DNA of 55,898 nucleotides from CAYVVD01 sp964454975. GTDB lineage: Bacteria; Bacteroidota; Ignavibacteria; Kapaibacteriales; UBA2268. The stretch is taken from assembly GCA_964454975.1 (NCBI GenBank), contig CAYVVD010000020.1:1-55898 (forward strand). The letters are read 5' to 3'. The notes beneath the pieces are model-generated. The model had not been told where the DNA came from, ran no database searches, and saw only the letters and a program-made list of their open reading frames with translations. Positions 36,404 to 44,899 of this stretch are shown here, piece after piece (the stretch's first letter is position 1; each line of letters opens with the position of its first letter). The position numbers were made by a program, and so were the translations under genes.

Positions 36404-37885
36404 TCAATAATTATCTATCTGAGCTCTTTGTAGCTTGTCCGAAAAATCTACGTAAACAGTCTTCCATTCTGTAAAAATGTCAAAAACAGTCCAGCCACCT
36501 TCGCGGTGTCCGTTGCCTGTTCCTTTTACTCCGCCAAATGGCATATGCGCTTCAGCGCCTATTGTCGGGGCGTTTATATATGTAATTCCGGCCTCTATGT
36601 CGCGCATCGCACGGAAAGCGTCGTTTACGTTCCTTGTGTAAATAGATGATGAGAGCCCGTAGAGACAGGTATTCTGGAGTTCAATCGCGTGCTCGAGCGA
36701 TTCGGCTTTAGACACTGCCAATACCGGACCGAAAATTTCTTCCATAAAAATGGTATGCTCCGGCAACACATCTGCAATTACAGTAGGCTCGTAAAAACAG
36801 CCCTTGGCGAGTTCGCCTTCGCTTGCACGTTTCCCACCGCAAACAAGCCTGCTGCCTTCTTCAAGGGCAACCCTTACAAAATGTTCTACGTTGGCAAGAG
36901 ATTTTTCATGAATAACAGGACCAACATCAACTCCCTCGTTGAGTCCGTACCCAAGTCTGAGTTTTTCGGCTCTTTTCTTAAGCATTCCGATAAATTCTTC
37001 ATAGCAATCTTTATGGATTATCAATCTGGAAGTTGCAGTACAGCGCTGGCCGGTAGTGCCAAATGCTCCCCAAAGGACACCTTCGAGCGCCAGTTCAAAG
37101 TTAGCGTCGGGCATTACAATCTGTGCATTCTTTCCACCCATCTCAAGTGAGCATTTTTTATTTGTCCTGCCGCAGATTTCGCCAATCTTGTAGCCAATAT
37201 TAGTAGAACCGGTAAATCCAATCAGGTTGATATCAGGATGCTCTACAAGCATATTGCCCATAGTTCCTGTGCCAAGAAGAACATTAAAAACACCCGGTGG
37301 GATTCCTGCTTCTTCCATGATTTCGGCAAAGATAACTCCCGAATGAGGAGAATCTTTTGATGGTTTATAAACAACAGTATTACCTGCAGCAATTGCAGGC
37401 AGTATTTTCCAAGATGGTACTGCTACAGGAAAGTTCCAAGCCGTGATAATACCGCAAACACCAATCGGTACACGGAATGACATATTCATCTTACTATCCA
37501 TTTCGCTTGGAGCAGTATGGCCAAACAGGCGGCGCGTTTCAGTTGCAGCGTAATAAGCGGTGTCAATGGCTTCCTGCACGTCGCCTTCCGTTTCAAAAGT
37601 CGGCTTGCCCATCTCTCTAGTCATAATCCTGCCGAGCTCTTTTTTACGGCGTGTGAAAATATCTCCTGCCTTGCGAATCATGTCGCCTCTCTTTGGTGCG
37701 GGTACCAGCTTCCATTTCCTGAATGCATCTTTCGCAGCTTTAACCGCGGAATCTACATCAGCTTGCCCTGAGCGCGGGAATTCTCCGATAATGTCTTCAA
37801 GGTTTGCCGGATTGACATTCTCGAATGTTTCCCCTGATTGGCCTTCCACCCAATTGCCGTTGATGTAATTTTTAAACTTGTCCAT
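36404..37885 (-). CDS. NAD(P)-dependent aldehyde dehydrogenase
   Basis: A 493-residue ALDH oxidising an aldehyde to the acid. Visible are the Rossmann motif FTGSTNIGYKIGEI, the general-base Glu in SLEMGGKNA and the catalytic Cys in TTGQRCTATSRL. Other conserved segments are ITAWNFPVAVPSWK and EEIFGPVLAV. It resembles the group of alpha-ketoglutarate semialdehyde and piperideine-6-carboxylate dehydrogenases, but the substrate is not settled. The start at 37885 (MDKFKNYING) has an AGAGGAG site; the frame is open upstream to 37909. Its neighbours do not indicate a pathway. Confidence 0.93.
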   Translation of the reverse strand: MDKFKNYINGNWVEGQSGETFENVNPANLEDIIGEFPRSGQADVDSAVKAAKDAFRKWKLVPAPKRGDMIRKAGDIFTRRKKELGRIMTREMGKPTFETEGDVQEAIDTAYYAATETRRLFGHTAPSEMDSKMNMSFRVPIGVCGIITAWNFPVAVPSWKILPAIAAGNTVVYKPSKDSPHSGVIFAEIMEEAGIPPGVFNVLLGTGTMGNMLVEHPDINLIGFTGSTNIGYKIGEICGRTNKKCSLEMGGKNAQIVMPDANFELALEGVLWGAFGTTGQRCTATSRLIIHKDCYEEFIGMLKKRAEKLRLGYGLNEGVDVGPVIHEKSLANVEHFVRVALEEGSRLVCGGKRASEGELAKGCFYEPTVIADVLPEHTIFMEEIFGPVLAVSKAESLEHAIELQNTCLYGLSSSIYTRNVNDAFRAMRDIEAGITYINAPTIGAEAHMPFGGVKGTGNGHREGGWTVFDIFTEWKTVYVDFSDKLQRAQIDNY

Positions 37886-37935
37886 TTGCTCCTCTTCTGA
37901 GTTGTGCATTCAATTAATCAACTAAATTAATTTCT

Positions 37936-37943
37936 TATATTTG
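37936..37943 (+). promoter_or_regulatory. TATATTTG -7 box before the frameshifted outer-membrane protein gene
   Basis: Third exact TATATTTG in the window, 42 bases before the ATG at 37986. Confidence 0.4.
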
Positions 37944-37985
37944 GTATATGAATTAATTCTTATTAATCAAATTTTCAGGTTTGAA

Positions 37986-38501
37986 ATGAAGCCTGTGATA
38001 CTGCTGATTTTTATAATAACATTTGTATCCTATTCACAAGTGGAACAGGCACACAGGCATAATTCCGGGATCTTCCTTAGTGCAGGTAAAAACACCGGCG
38101 AACATGGTCATTTGGGCTTTGCAGGCGGTTTAGATCATGAATTCCGCCTTCCCGGTACAAAACCCAATTTTGGCATTGGATTTATGGCAGAAATTCTTAC
38201 CGGCGAGCATGTCGAGACACTAATTGCGATCTCTTTCTACTTTCACCCGGATAATTATTTATCTTTTTTTATAGTTCCAGTGTGTGTGTTCCTCACGGAA
38301 GAAGTTCCTGTTTATAATGAACAGAGAGAAAAAACGGGACTTTGGAAGAAAGTAATTTTCATGTTATAATAAGGACAGGCATATCTTACTCTATCCATTT
38401 TAATCAGTATTGTATTGCGCCAACATTAATGGCAGATGTAATTAAAAATGAAATTGTATTTTTACCCGGGGGTGAATTTCGGAATTGGTTTTGGCCATTG
38501 A
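37986..38501 (+). pseudogene. Small outer-membrane/porin-like protein gene with two compensating frameshifts
   Basis: The first frame encodes a signal peptide (MKPVILLIFIITFVSYSQ) and a barrel-like N-terminal part up to a stop at 38367-38369. Shifting frame from about 38358 (a TTTT run) restores continuous coding: VIIRTGISYSIHFNQYCIAPTL begins split across two strands and runs to ...VFLPGG. Moving back to the first frame at a five-G run (38468-38472) yields VNFGIGFGH and a stop at 38499-38501. That Gly/Phe/His end is typical of small outer-membrane barrel proteins. The reconstructed product is about 171 residues. The two shifts cancel, so either the gene decayed or the run lengths are misread. 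Confidence 0.65.
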
Positions 38502-38568
38502 TACACTAAGTATTTTAAACTTGCGTTAAATCGCAAAGTCATTATCCACAATTTATAAAGGGAAATTT

Positions 38569-39120
38569 ATGTCACTATTGGTTGGACAAGAAGCTCCGAT
38601 ATTTAATGGTCCCGCAGTCATAGGCGGAGATGCGACAGCACTTTCAACAGAAAATGCTTTTAAAGAGATTTCGCTTGAAGATTATAAAGGCAAATGGGTT
38701 GTCTTTTTCTTCTACCCACTGGATTTTACGTTTGTCTGCCCGACAGAAATAGAGGAAATGGGCAAGCATTATGATGATTTTAAGAATTTAGATGCCGAAG
38801 TAATCGGCTGCTCAACAGACAGTAAATTTTCGCACCTTGCATGGCGCTCATCACATCCGGGCTTGAGAACTCTACCTTACCCTCTCCTGGCTGATTTTAC
38901 AGGTGAGAATGCAAGGAAATATGACGTATTAAAAGAAGAAACTGGCTACGCCTTGCGCGGTCTTTATATTATCAATCCCGAAGGAAAGCTGATGTATTCA
39001 GTAATCCATCCGGAAGATGTCGGTAGAAACTCTAAAGAAGTATTAAGGGTGCTTTCAGCACTTCAGACAGGTGAAAAAACACCTTGCAACTGGGAAGCCG
39101 GCCAGTCAACTCTTGGATAA
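38569..39120 (+). CDS. 2-Cys peroxiredoxin (AhpC/TSA family)
   Basis: Reduces hydroperoxides through a peroxidatic cysteine. The 183-residue protein has FTFVCPTEIEEMG with the peroxidatic Cys near residue 51, LADFTGENARKYDVL and the resolving Cys in TPCNWEAG near the C-terminus, so it is a typical 2-Cys enzyme. The start has a good AAAGGG site. No dedicated AhpF reductase is nearby, so it probably takes electrons from thioredoxin. It is the first gene of a same-strand run leading into the exosortase genes, three bases before the next ATG. Confidence 0.95.
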   Translation: MSLLVGQEAPIFNGPAVIGGDATALSTENAFKEISLEDYKGKWVVFFFYPLDFTFVCPTEIEEMGKHYDDFKNLDAEVIGCSTDSKFSHLAWRSSHPGLRTLPYPLLADFTGENARKYDVLKEETGYALRGLYIINPEGKLMYSVIHPEDVGRNSKEVLRVLSALQTGEKTPCNWEAGQSTLG

Positions 39121-39123
39121 TTA

Positions 39124-39671
39124 ATGGCGGGACAATCAGAACAAAAAAAATATTTTAACAGGGCAAAAAAAACGCTTATCAGGTTTTTACAAGTTTTTGC
39201 CGGCCTCAAAGCAGTGTTTTATATTTTTATTGCCATGGTGTGGTTAACATGGTTAATCACACCATATACCCCCTTAATGCTGAATTTGCAACATTAATAA
39301 TGAATATATCGGGAGAAGGCGTTACATACAGTAGCGTCCTTCTCGCCTCTGAAAGATTCTCTTTATTTGTTGGAGTTGGTTGTGATGGAAGCGACACCAT
39401 AGCCTTGTTTTCCAGCGCATTAATTGCTTTTCCAATTCCCTGGCGTGTGAAGTGGCAGGGATTAATAGGAGGAATACTATTGTTATTCTTTATTAATGTG
39501 TTCAGGATAATCGGGCTAATTTATTCAGGTATTCACTACCAGGAGCTTTTTGATTTTTTGCACGGCGAGATATTCCCATTCATTTTTATTATATTTTCGA
39601 TAATTCTCTGGGTTACCTGGATTCAATCGGCATCTTCCAATACAGCCCACAGACAAAAGAATGAAACTTAA
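39124..39671 (+). pseudogene. xrtH: Exosortase family protein (XrtH-like), split by a frameshift at a C run
   Basis: Exosortases are membrane transpeptidases that cleave C-terminal sorting tails of exported proteins. From ATG 39124 the first frame gives LIRFLQVFAGLKAVFYIF and a helix ending WLITPYTP, then a stop at 39295. From the five-C run (39269-39273) the other frame continues LNAEFATLIMNISGEG and reaches the catalytic block: Cys in VGVGCDGSDTIALFSS, Arg in FINVFRIIGLIYSG and His in FDFLHGEIFPF. Adding one C restores a single product of about 182 residues with the expected helix pattern. The gene starts three bases after the peroxiredoxin and overlaps its partner gene. XrtH versus another exosortase class is inferred from size and partner. 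Confidence 0.78.
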
Positions 39672-40236
39672 TACAATCACAAAGTCTGTTTTAATTTTAA
39701 CTGCATCTCTATTTATTTCATTTGCCCTGTATTTTATATTCAGCAAACAGATTAATCACATTTATTATGTAATCTCAAATGAATTATTTCAATTCCATTA
39801 TGAAAGAAATAAGGAAGACAACAGAGTAGCACTTGCAGTGCTTAATCCAAAAGGAGAATGGCTGGCAATGGATATTGTAATTGACACTCTTAATTTCGGA
39901 TGGCTTCCAATGATGTTTGTGCTATCGTTAGTAATTGCAACACCTATCCAATTAAATAGAAAGTATAAATCACTTATTCTTGGATTCTTAATTGTAAACT
40001 TATTTGTTTCTCTCAAATTTGAACTTGCCGTGCTAAAATACGACGATGAATTATTTGCTCTTGAAATTTTACCCGGATTTTTTCTATGGCAGGTTAACTT
40101 GTCGGCTACAATTCTCGTATTAAAGATGGAAGTTGCCTCCAGCCTGATAATATCAGTTCTAATTTGTCTGGTTGTTGCAATAAGGCAGGGCGACCTCGAA
40201 TCGTTTATTGAAAATAAGCAGGTTAAAAAAAGCTAA
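39661..40236 (+). CDS. Exosortase-associated membrane protein
   Basis: A 191-residue membrane protein with four hydrophobic segments: about residues 8-28, 77-99, 100-120 and a long C-terminal pair around 133-178. The MNNN-less start ATG 39661 overlaps the end of the exosortase gene by eleven bases. The arrangement of an N-terminal helix, a periplasmic insert (LNPKGEWLAMDIVIDTL) and paired helices matches the membrane proteins found directly after exosortase H genes. The match is by position and topology rather than by a strong motif. Its last base is the first base of the next ATG (TAATG overlap), so coupling along the operon is tight. Confidence 0.65.
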   Translation: MKLNTITKSVLILTASLFISFALYFIFSKQINHIYYVISNELFQFHYERNKEDNRVALAVLNPKGEWLAMDIVIDTLNFGWLPMMFVLSLVIATPIQLNRKYKSLILGFLIVNLFVSLKFELAVLKYDDELFALEILPGFFLWQVNLSATILVLKMEVASSLIISVLICLVVAIRQGDLESFIENKQVKKS

Positions 40237-40724
40237 TGATAAAAAAAACTGATTCGTTATTTTTGGAAAAAATCCATGGATTGATGCGTATAGTTTTACT
40301 AATATTAATTCTTACAGTAATCCCGGCTCCCGCACAGGACAACAAAAAAGAGAAAACCCGCGGAACGATTATTGTACGCATGAGCGATTTTAATTCTGAT
40401 AACGGCAAAGTCTATGTCAGTTTACATGATAAGTCCAAGCCCTTTCCTCATAACTCCGGAGAGGCATATTCGAGGGGAATATCAAAGATTAAGAATAAAA
40501 AATCCGAGTACATATTCAGGAATGTACCTCATGGAACTTATGCAATAGCCGTGTTTCACGACGAAAACGACAACAATAAAATGGATAGTAATTTCCTCGG
40601 TATTCCAAGCGAGGGTATTGGAACATCGAGAAACGTAAAATCTACGTTCGGGCCTCCCGAGTTTGAAGAGGCTAAATTCGTTTTTAAAAAAGACACACTA
40701 ATCATAAGGATTCAAATTCAATAA
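40236..40724 (+). CDS. Exported DUF2141 domain protein
   Basis: A 162-residue protein with a hydrophobic signal/anchor near residues 17-33 followed by a DUF2141 domain. The family pattern is clear: GTIIVRMSDFNSDNGKVYVS, FRNVPHGTYAIAVFHDEN, the calcium-site-like DENDNNKMDSNFLGIP, EGIGTSRN and FGPPEFEEAKF. Family members are exported and of unknown function; the Asp/Asn loop suggests metal binding. It overlaps the exosortase-associated gene by one base and abuts speA, whose ATG follows directly after its stop codon. It lacks a C-terminal sorting tail of its own. Confidence 0.85.
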   Translation: MIKKTDSLFLEKIHGLMRIVLLILILTVIPAPAQDNKKEKTRGTIIVRMSDFNSDNGKVYVSLHDKSKPFPHNSGEAYSRGISKIKNKKSEYIFRNVPHGTYAIAVFHDENDNNKMDSNFLGIPSEGIGTSRNVKSTFGPPEFEEAKFVFKKDTLIIRIQIQ

Positions 40725-42614
40725 ATGAGAACATGGAAGACTGAAGATTCTGCCGAGATGTATAACATACATCGTTGGGGGCTCGATTATTTTGGTATTA
40801 ATAAAAAAGGCCATGTTTTTGCCCGTCCCAAAAAAGACGGCCCGGAAATAGACTTGCATGAATTACTCGATGAACTTTCTCTAAGGGATGTTTCGACACC
40901 ATTGCTCCTCAGATTCCCAGATATACTTGAGGACAGAATACAGAAGATTTCTGAGTGTTTTTCTATTGCAAGGGAAGCATACAACCTGAATTCGGGGAAT
41001 GTGATTGTTTACCCAATCAAAGTCAACCAGATGCGCCCTGTTGTTGAGGAAATAATCAGGCAATCCGGTAAATACAGCCTCGGACTCGAGGCCGGCTCAA
41101 AACCTGAACTTCACGCAGTGCTGGCAAGTGGTAACGATGACAGCGGAATAATCATATGCAACGGTTATAAGGATGAGGATTACATTGAGCTTGCTCTTCT
41201 GGCAACTAAAATGGGCAAGCGTGTATTTATAGTCGTTGAAAAGCTTAACGAACTTAAACTTATCATTCAACTTGCAAGAAAGCATAAAGTTACACCGCTT
41301 ATTGGAATCAGGGTTAAGCTTGCAAGTTCCGGTAGCGGGAAGTGGGAAGACTCAGGTGGTGACAAGAGTAAATTCGGGCTTACGGCAAGCGAGTTGATTG
41401 ATGCTGTAGAAATTGCAGATGATGAAAAAATGCTCGATAATATAAAGCTGATTCACTTTCATCTCGGTAGCCAGATTACCAATATCAGGAAAATTAAAGT
41501 AGCTTTAATAGAGGCAGCGCAGTTTTTTGTTCAAATGAGGAAGCTTGGTTGCGGAATAGAGTACTTCGACGTGGGCGGTGGACTGGGCGTTGACTATGAC
41601 GGATTTCGTTCTATCGGAGCAAACAGCATTAATTATTCAATCCAGGAGTATGTCAACGATGTTGTCGCTTCAATAGTAGAAGCCTGTGATAACAATCAAC
41701 TTACTCATCCGGTTATTGTAACCGAATCCGGACGTGCTCTTACGGCTCATCACTCTGTACTTGTGTTCGATGTACTTGAAACAACCACTCCTGCCTCCTG
41801 GGATAAATCAGTAGAAATTGGTGAGGAAGAGCATGAACTTCTGATTGAGCTATATGAAATATATATGAACCTGTCGCAGACAGGAATGTTTGAAGCATGG
41901 CATGACGCACTGATTATCAGGGAAGAATCTTTGGAAAGATTTAGCCTGGGGCTGCTTGATTTAAGAACCAGGGCGATGATTGAAAGGTTGTTCTGGACAA
42001 CTGCCAGCGAGATTCATTCGATGAGCCAGGACTTGAAACACCAGCCATCAGAATTCCGAAGACTGTCGCAAATGCTTGCTGACAAGTATTTCTGCAATTT
42101 TTCGCTCTTCCAGTCATTACCTGACAGCTGGGCCATTGACCAGATTTTCCCTGTAATTCCAATTCAAAACCTTGATAAAGAACCCGAAAAACGCGTAACC
42201 CTTCAGGATCTTACCTGCGACTCGGATGGTAAGATTAATCACTTTATTGGCCTTGGCAGTTCATCTTACAGTCTCCCTGTTCACACAATTAACACAAACA
42301 AACCTTACTACCTTGCTGTGTTTCTTGTAGGAGCTTACCAAGAAATACTGGGAGACCTTCATAATCTTTTCGGAGACACAAACGCTGTTCATATTTCTAT
42401 AAATGGCGATTCTTATGAAATCAACCAGGTGATTGACGGTGAAACTGTCTCTGATGTTTTAAGCTATGTACAGTTCGATTCCAAAAAAATGGTCAGGGCA
42501 ATTGAAAAATGGGTAAGCCTGTCTGTTAAAAATGGAAAGATTTCAGCTGCTGAAGGCAAGGAATTTCTTGCTACTTACAGATCCGGCTTATATGGCTACA
42601 CATATCTTGCTTAA
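40725..42614 (+). CDS. speA: Biosynthetic arginine decarboxylase
   Basis: A PLP enzyme converting arginine to agmatine for polyamine synthesis. The 629-residue length is typical of SpeA. Markers are VYPIKVNQMRPVVEE (the PLP-binding Lys), SLGLEAGSKPEL, HFHLGSQITNIRKI, the glycine-rich EYFDVGGGLGVDYDG, and TESGRALTAHHSVLV. A long insertion and the LYGYTYLA C-terminus are also family-like. It is the last gene of the run that starts at the peroxiredoxin and has no gap after DUF2141. Its stop codon overlaps the convergent GAF gene by four bases. Agmatinase is not in the window. Confidence 0.96.
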   Translation: MRTWKTEDSAEMYNIHRWGLDYFGINKKGHVFARPKKDGPEIDLHELLDELSLRDVSTPLLLRFPDILEDRIQKISECFSIAREAYNLNSGNVIVYPIKVNQMRPVVEEIIRQSGKYSLGLEAGSKPELHAVLASGNDDSGIIICNGYKDEDYIELALLATKMGKRVFIVVEKLNELKLIIQLARKHKVTPLIGIRVKLASSGSGKWEDSGGDKSKFGLTASELIDAVEIADDEKMLDNIKLIHFHLGSQITNIRKIKVALIEAAQFFVQMRKLGCGIEYFDVGGGLGVDYDGFRSIGANSINYSIQEYVNDVVASIVEACDNNQLTHPVIVTESGRALTAHHSVLVFDVLETTTPASWDKSVEIGEEEHELLIELYEIYMNLSQTGMFEAWHDALIIREESLERFSLGLLDLRTRAMIERLFWTTASEIHSMSQDLKHQPSEFRRLSQMLADKYFCNFSLFQSLPDSWAIDQIFPVIPIQNLDKEPEKRVTLQDLTCDSDGKINHFIGLGSSSYSLPVHTINTNKPYYLAVFLVGAYQEILGDLHNLFGDTNAVHISINGDSYEINQVIDGETVSDVLSYVQFDSKKMVRAIEKWVSLSVKNGKISAAEGKEFLATYRSGLYGYTYLA

Positions 42615-44785
42615 GAGAATACACTGACTGTATTTGTTTTCGAAAGTGATGTCTGCAATGCCTGCTGAGCATTTTCAATCAGCGTATCAACAGAATTTAT
42701 TTTTTCGGAGCCGGTAATTCCGGAGCTAATTGTTACGTTGAAACTCCTGCCTTCAATTTCAATAGGGGTTATGGCAACTTCATTTCTTATTTTCTCCGCC
42801 CACATCCTTGCAGCACTCAAAGGAGTGTTTATCAGAACAATACCAAACGATTCGGTATCTGCCTTGCCGAATACATCAAAAGGCCGGATTTTAGATTTAA
42901 TAAGACCCAAAACACTTTGAAGCATTTTTTCAGCACGCTGGCTGTAATTCTCTTTGTTGAAAGAATGGTATTTATCAATTTTAACAACAACAAGAGAGAA
43001 ATGCTGTTTTAGATCCGCATAGCGAAATAGTTCTTCTTCTATTCGTCTAAAAAAAGCCCTCTGGCTTAAAATACCTGTTTCATAATCAATTAGGGAACTG
43101 CTGTTAAGCATATCAATAAAATAAAGCTTCTCAATAGATTTAGCAGCTTGGTCGGCAATAGTTTCAACAATATCAATATCATATGACGTAATGGAGCCGG
43201 CCTTTATATCTTCGAGGTAGATGGCTCCGTAAGTACCACCGATTGATTTAAGGGGAACAGATAGGAAAACTCCATTTTCCAGGTTTTCTTCACGGTGGTG
43301 AACCCTGATATCATTCGCATCCGGACTGTTCCGGAAAATAGAAGAACCGCCCGCAATAGACTTTCCGGCAAGAGAATTTCCAAGGTCAACCGGGGTCCCG
43401 GGCACAGAGTGTTTATTGTCTTTTTCAAATAATGCATTAATTATCCATTCACCCTGTGAATCGTCATATGAAATTACACCCGCTCTGCTGCATTCAATAA
43501 TCCGCACGCAGGATTCAACAACAATGCTCATAATTTCAGTTACATCAAGCGATTTATTTCCGGCAAGACCGTTAAAAAGTTTTATTGCTTCTAAGGTTCT
43601 TGATGCCTGTAACAAATCATACTTGTCAGTATAGCTGTGCACAAGTCCGGCAATAAGCCTTGTCATCTTGCCCAGAAATTCCACTGAGTAAGAATCATAT
43701 GCATCTGTTGCTTCAGAATCAGCACAAAGCACACCGATTACAGCATTGTTGTAAAAGACAGGCACACCAATCAGCGAGCCAATACCTGCTTTCTCCTTGT
43801 AATACGGAACGAGGTCAACTACTGCAGAAGGATTTATTTCTGATAAAATCTGGGGTTTTTGATTTTTAACTATCTGGCTGATTATATCACCTGCAATCCT
43901 GTAGCGTGTTTGTGTTTTTAATTTCTCTTTTTTCTCAGAAACTATTTGCTGGAGTATAAGTTCTTCACGCTCAAGATTAACAAGAAAGAAACTTGCTGTT
44001 GTTGTTTTAGTGTATTCTTTAATTAGTCTAAGCACACGTATTTGAAAAAACTCAAACTCTTTGCGTGGCTCACGGCTGTGAACAGGTAAATCATCAAAAA
44101 AAACAGAAACCGACAATTCATTTTTCTTTGCCTGCTCAGGTTCACTATCATGTTGTGACTCTTTATTTTCTTTATCATGTTCTTTTATAGGCTCATTTTT
44201 AATCTGGGTTGAATCAGGATCTAAATGATTAGTATTAAGTTTGTTGCTTTGAGTTCGAGGCCTTTTAATCTCGTCGGCAGGTCTTCTACCTATAATCCTT
44301 ACACTTGAGAACTCGTCATTAAAATCTTTATCCTCAGTTTCGGATGCCTTGTATGTTTTAATTTCAGACTCTATCTTTTTTTCTTTAGGCTCTTCCTTTT
44401 CACTTTTAACTCGAAAACCTTCATCCTGCCCCATATTTACATCGTAGAGATCGGGATCAATTGTAGGCTCTTCAGATTTTCTGAATTCTGTATCAAAATC
44501 TTCTATTACGGTTGTTTTTGCATTTTCATCTTTCTTTACAGACACAGTATAAATTGGAGGGCTACTCTGGCTCTGCGGATATCGGCTTTCAACTATCTCG
44601 GAAAGGCGCTGTGAGATAAGCATAAAAAGTGCAACTCCGCCAAGCAGCGCAACACTGATACCAATTAACCTTATTGCAATTTCGGGTATGAATATCGCTA
44701 TTAACAATCCAATAAGAATCACTAAGACTGCAAAAGCGTCCGTAGGCGTTAATATCTTCTTCAAATCCAAAGGTTTCTTAGGCAT
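42611..44785 (-). CDS. Membrane-anchored GAF-domain protein with a degenerate GGDEF domain
   Basis: A 724-residue signalling protein. Two helices (about residues 15-60) anchor it, followed by a long acidic/lysine-rich linker of low complexity (70-235). Two GAF domains follow (about 245-395 and 405-545), with FLVNLEREELILQQI and FLSVPLKSIGGTYGAIYLEDI segments. The C-terminal GGDEF-fold domain (about 560-715) keeps the ETGILSQRAFFRRIEEEL opening. Where active enzymes have GGDEF it reads DTESF (residues 643-647), so cyclic-di-GMP synthesis is unlikely and a sensing or scaffold role is more plausible. Convergent with speA. Confidence 0.88.
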   Translation of the reverse strand: MPKKPLDLKKILTPTDAFAVLVILIGLLIAIFIPEIAIRLIGISVALLGGVALFMLISQRLSEIVESRYPQSQSSPPIYTVSVKKDENAKTTVIEDFDTEFRKSEEPTIDPDLYDVNMGQDEGFRVKSEKEEPKEKKIESEIKTYKASETEDKDFNDEFSSVRIIGRRPADEIKRPRTQSNKLNTNHLDPDSTQIKNEPIKEHDKENKESQHDSEPEQAKKNELSVSVFFDDLPVHSREPRKEFEFFQIRVLRLIKEYTKTTTASFFLVNLEREELILQQIVSEKKEKLKTQTRYRIAGDIISQIVKNQKPQILSEINPSAVVDLVPYYKEKAGIGSLIGVPVFYNNAVIGVLCADSEATDAYDSYSVEFLGKMTRLIAGLVHSYTDKYDLLQASRTLEAIKLFNGLAGNKSLDVTEIMSIVVESCVRIIECSRAGVISYDDSQGEWIINALFEKDNKHSVPGTPVDLGNSLAGKSIAGGSSIFRNSPDANDIRVHHREENLENGVFLSVPLKSIGGTYGAIYLEDIKAGSITSYDIDIVETIADQAAKSIEKLYFIDMLNSSSLIDYETGILSQRAFFRRIEEELFRYADLKQHFSLVVVKIDKYHSFNKENYSQRAEKMLQSVLGLIKSKIRPFDVFGKADTESFGIVLINTPLSAARMWAEKIRNEVAITPIEIEGRSFNVTISSGITGSEKINSVDTLIENAQQALQTSLSKTNTVSVFS

Positions 44786-44899
44786 TAACAGCTTAGGTTT
44801 GTATCTAAATATCCCCCACTGATTCCGTTGGGCATTTCATGCGGAATCATAAAGCGTAAATCTAATAAATCGTTTAAAATAATGCAATTAATGAAATGA

